Below are positions 1 through 12,400 of a stretch of DNA of 64,000 nucleotides, piece after piece (positions within the stretch are counted from its first letter, which is position 1; every line of letters begins with the position of its first letter). Where the stretch lies: assembly GCA_910589415.1 (NCBI GenBank), contig OU342632.1, forward strand, positions 44,505,341 through 44,569,340. Reading direction: 5' to 3'. The notes under the pieces were generated by a model. It saw only the letters and a list, made by a program, of their open reading frames with translations. It did not search any database and was not told where the DNA came from. Source of the stretch: Malachius bipustulatus (Eukaryota; Arthropoda; Insecta; Coleoptera; Melyridae). Made by a program: the position numbers and the translations under genes.

Positions 1-2937
1 GGTGAGGCCCTCTGAAGATGACCCGCAGGCGAGAAAATTAGAAAAATGAATATATTACGAATAGAGAAGCAGCGAAAAATGTGAGAGCCAGAATGGCTGC
101 CAAAGCCAATATCAAGAAATCTCTTATGAAAATAGTTGTTGTAAAAGATAGTGAATCCTAAATTCAGCGATCTCACATTGATTAGATTAAAGGTGGAGGT
201 GTGTTAAAATGTTAAAAAGACATTATAATATTAGTTCACTTCTTTTATAACTATTATAACTGCAGACGAAAATATTAATTTCTCATAGAAATGACGTAGG
301 TACTTTAACAATAAACATTTATTATTGTAACTGCTAACAATATTATCCATTCTATCCAGAAATCCGTACCTATATACTTATATATAAAAAGCAACTTGAT
401 ATAATATAAGAGAGATGAGATATGTAAGGTGATAGGTGAGGTTTCGATGGGACTGAAGTACATAGGAAGAGTGTACATAATCAACAATGCAATAATCATT
501 GTTGTCTTTTATATATAATATCTACTTGCTCTGAAAAACATACCGTGTGCTTGATTTTAAACAGACACTTCTTGCATTGCAAATAAGCCAGTTAGAAATT
601 ATTTGACAGAACTCTCGTATTTATAAAAATGCAGATTTCGTTTAATTTGTTAAAATTCTCATTTGTTTTATCAACTTACCTGCAAGCTTTGAAGAAACGG
701 TAAATATAAAATTAAATACAACATCTCTGTCAAATAAATACTTATAATACACAGACATTTGAATACATTTATATAAGAATCTATTAGACAATACAATATA
801 TACATCAAAACCTCCTAGAGAAAGAAGTAAGTACAAAAAGAAGTAACAAAACATGGGACTATTACCTTACTATACATCGTAATTTTTTTAATAATATAAT
901 ATAAATTTATTGTGCTTAGTTTAATATTTGCCATAATTCATTATAACATTGATGGATGAAACATGTATTAAAGTTTAAATTCCCGTAACAATAAAAATTA
1001 TTATTCATTGAATTGACTTTGTGGTTCCACCAAAAATTATATAAAATTATTTCAAACAGTGTTCCAGTGAATGGTCACCTTGGATAATTTTTCTCAGATA
1101 TTTACTGACCTAAGTAACTTTATTAACTGAATAATACTTGAATATATCTATAGAAGATTCTCCATTAAAACCACAAGGTCAAAACGAAGATTTGTGGAAC
1201 GCGCTGTGGTATATTTTGATGAACAAATACACCAGCAATGTTGTTAAGTTCTAAGTCCAGGATCCGTTTTTTTTTTCGATTTTTATGCAACTTACGTCTT
1301 ACTTATATTGTTCGACTTACGTCTTAATAGGCCTATAATATATAAAATTTTCTGCTCTAATCGTTTATCATTTGATGCCCTTTTAGAAAAGGATACGGCA
1401 GAAAATTCTAAATAATTTAGATTCAATATCGGGACGTTTAAAAGTTGCAGACTGAATAAAAAGTTCTACAGATCCTTGACTATAAATAATGGGAAATAAT
1501 TAATTTTATAATATTCGCATTGAAATGAAACCATTAGGCAAATATAATACTTCAACGTACTTGGTCTCTTATTAATAAATATACAAATAACTATATATTT
1601 TCGAAATGGCGAGGGGTAGGTACAGAAGTGTTTTGTGGTCCGGCAGTACATAACATTTCTTTAGCAATTTAATAAACAAAATAGCCGATGTTTGATATAC
1701 AGGGAAAAATGCTTTGAGCTATCTACTTCAATAATATCTTTAATAATTATCTCATTACACTAATAAAATCCTAGGACAGTCATGATAATATATAATAGGT
1801 ACACGGAATGAAGACTATTTTATATAAAGAAATACACATAGTGGCAATTTTCTTGACCTAGTTAATCTTATATCGATTTAAAATCTATAACCTCTCTCCT
1901 CAGAGAATCACAAATTCTTGAGATTATGTCGAGACGCTGTGCTTGCAAAAAACTCAACTGGCATGAGGTATTTTAGCGCGTTATTAAGCATAGTGATGAC
2001 TAAATGCCAGAAAATGTCTGAGAGGGATCGCGGTCAAGCCTGAGGTGTTCATATATTTCTTCTTTATTTAATTTATTTATTGGTATTAATGTTTAGTTGC
2101 CACTATTTTTTGAGGAGGTTTATTACCGCTGTTGGACAGAGTTATATACACAGGCGCAAGTACGTTCTTTAGTATGATAATGGCACGAGAATGGCAGTGT
2201 TGCTCGGCCTGATATGATAATGAATTTACAATCGATATACATACAAGGCATTTCGAACCATTTAATTATGAGTCTCTCTAGCCAGACGTTCCTGGTTCTT
2301 CATGCGAAATCAACGTAAACCAGGCTTTCTATCTTCAACAGTTTTGTTTTTTTTTACAAAAAGAGCGTTTAATCTTTAATTTCAACAATTAAAAATCTAT
2401 TAGTCATCAACTTTAAAAAAATATATTATAGCTTTATAGTGTTAGTGTTTATTTAACATCAGTAAAAGCAATGGTCCTCTCTTAATTGCAGAAGCAAAAA
2501 TGGATACCATCATAACGTCGTCCAGTCTATCATCTCAGTTTTTATAGTAATATATGCAGCATAGGTACAATATAATAATAATAAAACACAATATATACGA
2601 TTATAACAGACCATGACAGCAGAGTCCGATATAATGCTAAACAAAAATCTGATAGGACTTGAATTATTACTGAAAATTAAGGGATGGGAAGCCAGTATTT
2701 ATATTAGTTGAAGATAATTTCACATTGTAGATTGTTGAAATTAAAGATTTTATTCACAAACACGAGTATAAAGGATTACGTAATTATGTAGCATTTAAGA
2801 AATTGAATGGCCGACTGATTAAGTAAATATCAGTACAGGCCCATTTCGTTATTATATTACAAATTTCTAAACTTAATTAATCACGATACAAAATTATAGC
2901 CGCTTTTTCAATTCTTACGAATTAAACTTATACTCCA
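1..2937. other. 3' flank of brp, no gene seen
   Basis: AT-rich, no reading frame with recognisable protein similarity. Short open frames at 305-499, 642-854 and 1466-1651 (minus) are low-complexity and hydrophobic, as expected from AT-rich noise. Confidence 0.6.
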
Positions 2938-2943
2938 TTTATT
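2938..2943 (-). terminator. Candidate brp polyadenylation signal AATAAA
   Basis: Reverse complement of tttatt gives AATAAA about 365 nt past the TGA of the ERC-type end. AT-rich DNA has many such hexamers, so this is only the first well-placed one I noticed. Confidence 0.4.
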
Positions 2944-3305
2944 GATATAGAAATGACGAATACTCAACAATAATGAAAGAAGCTTACGTTTTGATATAAG
3001 TTTTTCGTTATAGCGTAATGCAATATGTATACCATTCACAACACAACTGAAGTACGATTTTTCTTCAATCTTGCCTCAATCCTTCAATTATTGTCATATT
3101 TATACATCAAGTATCAACAATAATAAATCAACACAACCACAATTGAAATGTTTGTAATAACCGACTGTCTAGGCAGTGCTTCTAACAAGAAGAGGCAACA
3201 ACATGAAGTCAGCTGCCGAATTCTTCTATATAATACCTATTTGAACCGGAAATCCATAATATTGCTGAGATCATTACTTAATTCCACATGGAAAATTCAC
3301 TGGAT

Positions 3306-3422
3306 TCATAATGTACGCTTTCCATTAGTAGCTTGGTTTTCCTCGCAGTCCAAGTTGAAGATAATCGAATTCTCCATCAGTTCTTCCTCGAAATCTTCCA
3401 ACAGTGATGCGCTTAGTTCAGT
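3306..3422 (-). CDS. brp: brp ERC-type terminal exon
   Basis: 117 nt after acceptor gtgttgcag: TELSASLLEDFEEELMENSI, IFNLDCEENQATNGKRTL, stop TGA at 3306-3308. Acidic, replacing the ERC MADNYEDD region. It lacks the GIWA-type PDZ ligand of some vertebrate ERC isoforms. Confidence 0.85.
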   Translation of the reverse strand, partial: TELSASLLEDFEEELMENSIIFNLDCEENQATNGKRTL

Positions 3423-6400
3423 CTGCAACACAAAGCATAAGAGATAACATAAATCTCAAGGTATCAAAAATAATCAAATACCTCTTGTTTCAAACGTTCT
3501 ACCAATCTCCTCTTATCCTTTTGTAGCTTATCAACTTCATCAGCCTGCCGCGAGTTTCTGATCCCTGACATTTCCATCAGCGCAAGATGGGTATCTTTTT
3601 CGCTGATTGCTGCTTCTAAAGCTTCTCTCCTATAATAGAATATAGTAATTTAGATTCTTTTCACAAAATGTATGAATCATATATGTATGGGTACGTACTT
3701 CATGTGAGCGAGTTCTCGAAGATTATCTTTCCTTTCAGCAACCAACTTGATGAGATTGGACTCTAGGGAAGCCGTTCTAGCAACGTAAGGTTGACAGCTA
3801 TGACATCTTAGTGCTTGAGCTGCCTGGAGAGACATTAATCGCTGCTCCAGTTTGTAAACCTAAAAATGGAATATTATCAATAGAAACTTATGCAACACAC
3901 ACAAAATATGATCTATATCTACCTTTTCCATTATTTGTTTCCTTTTCTTTTCCTCCAGTCTGAGAACATCTTCGCGCTCCGCACAGATATGAAAACTTTC
4001 CCTCAAGGCTTCCTCGAGTTCACGAATTCTCCTGTCTTTCTCTTCTGTGGCGCGTATGAGACCATCTTGAGCGTCTTTGTCAGCCTCTAATTCCTTCAGC
4101 TGTCGTAGTCTAGCTTCCAGATCGACTATTCGTTCAATCTTCGTTTTAAGCTGTTCGTTGAATTCATCCAATTTTCCATCGTTGACTTGGTTGTTCTGTA
4201 GTTCATCGATGATGTGTTTGTTTCTGCTTAGCTCATTTTCGAGGTCCTTTAGTTCATTTTCTTTGCTCTTAATTGTCAGTTCATATATGTCCAATGTATT
4301 TTCCAGTTCGACAATATAACTCACTTTGGATTCCAGTTCTTGCCTTAAATCTAATTCTGGGTTTTCTTCAACATAGTGCTTGGAATTGTGTTCCTAGATT
4401 CACGTAAAGGAAGGGCAAGACATTAAAAATATACGAGAATAAGCGATTGCTTGCGACACTTAACAAATGACGAGGTTAGGATTGGGAAAGAGGCAACATT
4501 GTTTTGGGTTATACAAATAGGAATTTGATACGACTAGAAAAAGCTCTTCAAGAAGCCAGCGGGACCAGCCTGAATATACGTACGTATCCAGAGTTAGGAA
4601 GCAAGTGAACGGTAAATTTGACAAGATTAGTATTATGTGAGCTACTGTTAGTGTTATAAAACTTACATCTTGTTGGGCCTGCTGCTGTTGAGTCTTTAGC
4701 TTGGCTTGGGCATTTTTCAGTGCTCTGAAAATGATAGGAATTTGTTAAATCAAATAATTTATATATAAAAATTTACTTCTTCTGGATAGATACTTACTGC
4801 TGAAGTTCCATTATTTTCTTTTCCTTCGTATTTTGCTCTTCTTGACTCATCTGCACTAATTGTAACAGCCTTTCCATTTCTGCTCCCGATCGATTTGCAT
4901 CTTCTTGTGCTTTTTCTAAATTCTTCTCAGCTTCTGCCAGTTTCTTATTTAGTTCTCCTGCCGCAGCTGCTGATCCTCCAGCCTTAATAAAACACGTGTT
5001 AAAAGATTTATTACAAAGAAATTGTATACATACTTTCTGTAGTGATTGTTCTAATTGGTCCATTTGTTCTTTTCTCTTCTTTAATTGTTTATCTAGTTCA
5101 GCTAATTGCTTTTCCTTATCTTCTGTTTGCCTATGTTTATTATCGACTGCTTTTCTTTGCTCTTCTAATTGCCTTCTTTGCTCCAACAATTGTTTGTGCT
5201 GTTCTTCTAATTGCCTCTTAGCAGCAGTCAAATCTTCACTTGGTTTCTGAGGACCAGTGTTTTGCAGTTTTTTGCTAGCTTCATGCAGCTCCAGCTATTA
5301 TTTGTCAAAATTATGTTACGGTATTAAAGAATCAAACAGAAGTTGTTGTTGTTAAAAAATAAGAGTAATATAGAATGAAAAGTTATTTAATAAATTATAT
5401 AAATGTAAATAGGAAGAAGGGGGTGTTAGAAGGAAAGTTCATGTTAAAATCAAACAACAAAAATTAACAAAAAATAACTCTTTATAGAATATGTATGGTT
5501 TACGTTAGAAGAGACATGTAATAAATGTAATACTGTATCATTTATAACCAAACTGACCTGATTCCGTTCTAGCTCTTGTACCAACATTTCTAGTTGCGCT
5601 TGTAGCCTTTCTTTCTCAGTAGCACTATTCTTCAAATCTTGCTGGGCCTTTTCAAGTTCTTTCCTAATTCTAGCTACTTCCTTGTCGTCTTGTGGAGGAG
5701 GATGTATACCTCTTTCTTTTTGATACTGCGCCATCTGCTGTAGCTGCTGCTGGAGTTGTTTCTCCATAACTTGTATTCTCTTCTGTAGATCCTGAGCCGT
5801 TTTCTCAGCTTGGTCTGCCCGGATGGTTTCTTGCTCCACTACCTTTCGCCATTGTTCTAATTCATTGTCACCTCTTGCGCCTGATTCTTGCAAACGTTTT
5901 TCAGCCTTGTCTGCCCGCTGTCGGTGAATATCTCGCTCTTTTTGGATCGCCTGTAGCTGTTGCTGTAACTTGGTAATTTCCTTATCTCTATTTTCTAGCA
6001 TATCTTTAGTTCCTCGTTCCACATCTTGCGACATCCTTTTCTGTTCCGCTTTCAAACGCGCTACTTCGGCTTTATGTTTCTCGAGCTCAGCTTCGCTTTG
6101 ATTTAGTTCCTGTTGGAAGTTCATTAGCATATCTTGTGATTTTTCTAGCTGAACGACTAACTGATCTCTTTCCATCGTTAGTTGCTTTATATCAGCTTCG
6201 TATTTGATGATCTGTTTTTCAATAGAATCCCCTTGTCTACCTTGCTTATCTAAGATGGCAGCCATCTTTTCTCTTTCTCTGGAAGCTTGCGCTAGTTCTT
6301 GCTGAAGTTTGACAATAGTTTCTTGAGCGCGATGGTCAAGTGCTCTTCTCTGATTATCGAAACCACTTCTAATTTGCTGCACTTCAGCTCTGAGTACGTC

Positions 6401-9400
6401 TCTTTCTTGTTCTAAAGTCTTCCATTCCAACTTATCTCTTTCTATTCTTTCGTGCATTCGTGCTAGTTCTGTTGCCATACGCTCGAACTCTATCTTTGTA
6501 GCTTCATTTGTTTCTAGTGCCTTAGCTAAATGCATCTGAGACTTCTCTAGCTCTTGAGCCAGACGACCAGCTTCCATTTCAGTTGCGTCTCTGGCTTGAA
6601 TTGCTTTTTCCAATTTTTCTTTCAGTCTTTCAATTTCTAGACGTTCGTCGTTCCTTAACTTGTCTGCAGCAAGAGTCTGACGCCTCTCTGCTTGTCCAAG
6701 ATCTAGTTTCAGCTTCTCGTTCTCTTTGTCTAACTTTTCAATCTGCATTTTAAGTTTCTCTTGCCTGTCTCTTAATTTTTCACATTCAATTACAGCTCTT
6801 TCCAGTTCGTGTCGTTGTTTATCTTGACTGCCGGTAACTTTAGCTACTTCCTGTCTAGCAAGATCTAATTGCATATTGACTTCGTGTAACTTAGTTTCGA
6901 GCTGTTCATTATCAGCTAATGTTCTCTGCATTTCCTCTCTGATTCGTTCTATTTCTGCGCTTCGTTCTCTTTCCTGTTCGAACGTGTATTTACCTCTCGA
7001 ACTTTCGGCTACTGCTAGTTCCTTTCTGGATCTGTCCAAGTCTGTCAATGTCTTCTCCAATCTTTCTCTTAAGCGATCGATTTCTGAGCGCAGTCTTTCA
7101 TTTTCTTCCTTAGTTCTACCATCATCCCTGTCATATTTAGAGTATCTAGTGTTACCCGTGTTTGATTCGCGTAGAGCGTCATACTCGGCGACGATTTTGC
7201 GAAATTCGGCTTGTAATTTGTCGTGTTTATCGTGCGCTTTTTCGGCTTCGATCGAAAGTCTGGCGATTTCTTCTTGACTTTTTTCGTAAGCGGCTTGTGC
7301 TTTATTGGCTTGAGCGTGAGCTCTTTCAATTTCATACTGCATTCGCTCATATTCTCCTTCAATTTTATCTTTGTCCACTTGTAATCTTCTCATTTCTTGT
7401 TGTGCTTTATCATAACGTTCTCTAACCATTTCCATATCCAACCCTAAGCGTTCTAGTTCTTCTTTCGATTTTTCTTCTAGTTCTTTGCTTCTTGCCAGTT
7501 GCATAGAAGCACGTTCGTACATTTCTTGAATTCTCTGCAATTCGTCTTGTAATTTCCGCTGATCTTCTCTGGTTTTGGCTGTAGCCAGCTGTTGTTTCTC
7601 CATTTCGATTTCAAGTCTGTCTTTTTCTGCTTGAACTGTATCCAGTTTGTTTTGAATTCTATAGAGATCACCCTGAGACCTGAAATTATACGATTATATA
7701 ATACATTAGTAAATTTCTCGAATTACTAATACTCATTTTTATACCTATCGTATTTCTCGAGTAACTTCTCAAATTCCTTATGCATATTATCCCTGTCATC
7801 CATCGCTTTCTGAGATGTATAGATTGCTTTTTCTAGTTTTTCTTTAAGAATATCGATTTCAGATATTGCGTCATCTCGCTCTTTTTGTAGTTTCTGTTGT
7901 GCCACATGTGCTTTCTCCCATCGTTCTTTCATCACATCAAGTTCTGTTTCGATCTCCGCTCTTTCTCTCTGTGCTTTAGCAATCTGATTCAGTTGAGATT
8001 CTACCCGTTCTTTTAGTTTATCGCAATCGTCTTGGAAGGTATCACGTTCTTTTTGTAGTCTAGTCACAGACATCTAGAAAAATGATAAAATATTGTTCCA
8101 AATATACAAATTTGTAATTTTACACAATACAAAGAAAGATGTAAAGGCGACAATAATCTCACCTGAAGCTTTTCATATTTATCTCTAAGACGATCGGCTT
8201 CGAGCTGGGACGTTTCTCTTTCCTTCTGTAGCCGAGCAGATTGGCCTAGAGCCTTGTCCAATTGTGATTGGATGTTCTCTAAATCGTACCCTTGCTTTTC
8301 TTTTTCCAATTGAATCTGAAAAATATTCACATTATTTTTGTTTGTGTTAACTTAATTGTGATTACCTTAAAGCATAAAAATAACTTACCCGTCTCATCTC
8401 CCCAAGTGACTTGTCTAGTTTTTCTTGCAATTTGTCGACTTCTGTCTGTGCTTTGTCTAGAGCGTTCTGTAATTTGTCTTGCTGAGTATTGGCCTTTCCC
8501 AAGGTCGCCTGTGTACGCTCCAGCTCTTCGCGGGCCTTCTCCAATTCCGCATATGCCTTGTCCTTGTCTGCGTGCAATCTCCCGGTAGTAGACTGTGCTC
8601 GTTCCAGCTCCTCCCGAAGGCTCTCTTGTTCTTGGTGTGAATTTTCTAGGCGCGCCTTGAGGCGATATACTTCCCCCTGGCTCTTCTCTAGTTTCTCCTG
8701 CAGTGCTGCCGCTTCGTTGCGAGCTCTCTCAGCGTCTGCCTGTGTTACTCTCAGCTCGGCCTGGCATCGCCTTAAGTCGGCGGAAGCCTTGTCGTGACGT
8801 TCTTGGACTTTGTCCAGATCTTGAGTGCTCCCGAACGTACGACCATAAGCGCTATGCGATCGCTCCATCTCCCGATCTCGCAGCCTCAAGCTTTGCGAGC
8901 GCTCCAGATCTTGTCTGAGACGCTCGTTTTCTAGTTCGAGACGAGCGATCCTTTGTCGGGCCTGCTCCCAATCTGAACCGGTTCTTCCTATATTGTCTAA
9001 TTCGGCTTTGGATTTACCCAGTTCGGACTGAGAACTCTCTAATTTGTTTTCGAGACGATCGCGGTCACTTTGGACTCTTTCCAGACGAGCACTGAGTTTT
9101 TCAACTTCGCTGTTTAGAGAATGTATTTTCATTTTATATTCAGCGATTTCGCGTTCGTGTAGCTCTCGTTCTTCATGTTTCTCTTGCTCCGCTCGATCTC
9201 TCTGTTCTCTAAGCTGATTCATTTGCTTTTCCTTGTCGCCAATCGCTTCTTCCAGAGAAGAGAGAGCACCTTCGGAGGAACAATGGTGTGCTTGCATGGC
9301 AGAGAGTCTAGCTCTTGCCATATCGACTTGGTTATCCTTTTCCTTCAAAAGGTCTTCCAAATTTTCAACCTAAGAGTCAGAATAAATATTGAATAATTGC

Positions 9401-12400
9401 AAAAATGATGCTCGTCGAAGCAAGGAGGAATGATAATAAAAGAAAAACATATAGCAAATCAAAATAATTACCTTGTGAACTGAAAGACAAATCACTACAA
9501 AAATCACGAACACTACACTGAAATGATAAATTTATATTACAGTTGAAACTTTAGGTGAGAAGTAAGAATGAAAACTAAACACTTGCTAATTCTACTGACT
9601 ACGTTCTAGAATTAAGTAGAGTATTGCAGTGTTTTAGAGTGTTGCAGGGAGCTGAGAGCTATTCGAGACCTAGTCGACAGGAATCACGTAGTTTTTACTC
9701 GCGTTTAAAGTATAAAAAGGGTTGCGCTACAATTGCTAGTGAAATGGATTGTGACTACAAAACAATACCTTTCTCTGCAACACATTGATCTTCCTATCCT
9801 TGATATCCATATGCTCCCGGAGTTCAGCTATTTCCGCGGCTGCTCTGCCGCGTTCCTGCTGATGCTGCTGCTGCTTCTTCTCAATATGCCGATTCTTCTC
9901 CTCCAGCCGTTGTCGCATCTCCTCCACGTCAGCTTGCAACATATTGTAGTGCTCCTCCTTGGCGCAGAGCGACTCCTTAAGTACCGCAATGTGGCGTTGG
10001 TAGTCCTGGTGTTGCTCCTCCAGCGTCTTCATCTTGGCACCCATGGCGAGGATTTCCTGGTCGCGGCGTTGGATCTCCATGCGGAACTCGTCCAGCTGAG
10101 GACATGAGTGGGGCCATGCACTTGCACTTTCCATGCGGGACTCATGCGTGCCGAGACAGTGAGGTGGTAAACGCGCCCAAGCCAGCGGCCGGAGTCTTAG
10201 GGCGAGGCCGTCAGGCACTACGCGAGAACTGTCAGAGATCTACGCTCGCTAGGGAAAGCCAATACCCAGAACGAGAGGGGTATTGGCTGCAAAATCGCCC
10301 GGAGTGCCTGTGTTGTTATTGTTAGAGAATACCTGGGTGGAGAGAAGAACTCGGTGAAAACAGTGCTGTGAGAGTGGTGGAGCTCAAAATGTGCCATGAT
10401 AGCTCCTCTTTTATCAATGATGCCAAAATTCGACTAATGGAATGGATAATTTCGGAATCAAATAGACGAGTTCTTGAGAAATTCTACCGAGATTTTTCAT
10501 TATTGCATGAGGAGATAGCTTAAAATTACTTTTGCAAAAATGGTACGTAATAATAATATGTGATACAAATTTATCATTCAACCGACTTATGAAATAGACC
10601 CAACCTTAACAATGTGTGTTTTATGATTGTAGAAGCACGCTGAAGCATCGTTTCGAGTTCCACATGCATCAGCAAAAACTACAACCACCCGGCACGTGTT
10701 TCCACCGTCCCTCCCTCACCCTGACGCGCCAGGGTGGCCGGCCGTCCAACAACTAACTTACTTGTCGGCGCAGCAGGTCTCCCCCTTGAGGGGCATACGT
10801 GAGGGGGTTGCGTTGTGCCCCGCTCTCCAGCAGACGTACTTCGCGCTCCAGGGTGGCAATGCGCGCGTCCTTGGTGTCGAGTAGGACGCGAAGGGTGCTG
10901 CTGGAGGGCGAGGGCACCAGCTCCAGCTGGCTCTGTAGCCCGCGCAGGGTGTCGTTCGCTTGCCGCAGCTCCTGCACAGGGAAGCAGCCCTTATCCACCA
11001 ACCGGCCGCCCCTAATACCCGTTACCACCCCCAGTCTCGGTATCGCCGGCCGGGACACTACAGTTCAGTTGGTTGCTATTGGTGTCATTTAGACCAGAGA
11101 TAGTCGGGTAGGTACCTACTTGGTTCTATCTTCCTATGAGAAGAAATTTTGATCCTTTGTTCGTGTGGTTCACTTATTTTTTTATTTTAAATTTTATTGA
11201 TCAACTAACAAAATAATTTGCAATATGCAGGATGATTGTTAACTTCAGGAATCAATAGAATGGATTAAAATAACGTTATTTTGCGATGTAACATTTTGCT
11301 CAGAAACGTTTTATTTCCAATTTCATGAATTTTGGTTGGAAAACAAAAATTTAAACTGAAATGTGTAAGTTGACTTTAGTCAAAAATTGTTGTCATTAGT
11401 TCATGGAGTAACGTTATTGGTGATAGTAGAAGCTGTTTTGGTGTTGACAAGAACGAAAATGCCAAGAACTTTTACAAATGCAAAATACTCCGATTTACAT
11501 TATGTTATGTTTATGGATTTTACAAGTTTTCATAGATGTGCATCGTCGTTTTTCGGAATATGGTTTACGACATTTCAATGAACAAAATCGTAATGAACAA
11601 CCAAGAAATGACGTTCGTGTTCTTCGGCATTTTGATGACAACCCAACTATAAACACACGTCGAGTAGCCCTGGCAGCTCAATTCCTCTCAGTCGACTGTA
11701 CTAAGAGCACTCAGGCGAGAACATCGAAGGGCTTTTCATTTACAACCTGTTTAAGGTTTCCTGCCACGAGAAAAAAAATTTATCGACAGATGAATCCAAT
11801 TTTACAAGATGGGACATTGTAAATTATCACAATCTTCATGTTTGGAGTACAGTTAATCCTCGGTGCATCAGGAAATCTACGTTTCAACAAGAGTTTAGTG
11901 TAAATGTGTGGCTGGGTATTATAAGTAGGTAATAATCTCTGCGGACCTCATATTTTACCTCCTCGTTTACCTAAATGGAAACTTATTTTATGATTTTATG
12001 GAAAATTCGCTGCACCATGTTCTTGAAGATGTTCCATTAAATTTACAGTTGAATAGTGCATCTCCTCATTATTGAAGACAAGTACGGCAGTGATTTGACG
12101 AAAATTATCCCATCAGTGGTGATTGGACGCTTACCCAACAACTACCCAAATGTGAGACTTCCTGGTGAAGGTCCAGTGGCGTGGCCACGTCGTTCTCCAC
12201 ATCTCAATCCTTTGGCTTATTTTGGATGTGTATATTGAAGCTGGAGGTATGCATTTTGAACATTTGTTTATTTAGTGAAAATCGGATAAATCGTCCAAAA
12301 GTTATGATAAAAAAACTAGAAAATAAATTCAACTTCAGCGCCCTCTAGCGTAGACATAAAGCGTTTCTGAGGGAAACGTTACATCGCAAAATAACGTCAT

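Noticed and set aside
1..40. CTGAAGATG...GAGAAA as a ribozyme core
   Set aside because: The intervening sequence does not form a convincing stem II and the motif is at the window edge.
6876..7277. Long plus-strand open frame opposite the brp exon
   Set aside because: Antisense shadow of coiled-coil codons (Ser/Leu-rich); same for other plus frames at 3890-5250 and 8292-9396.
7745..8073. ATG at 8073 as a translation start
   Set aside because: It directly follows a splice acceptor and continues the upstream brp frame.
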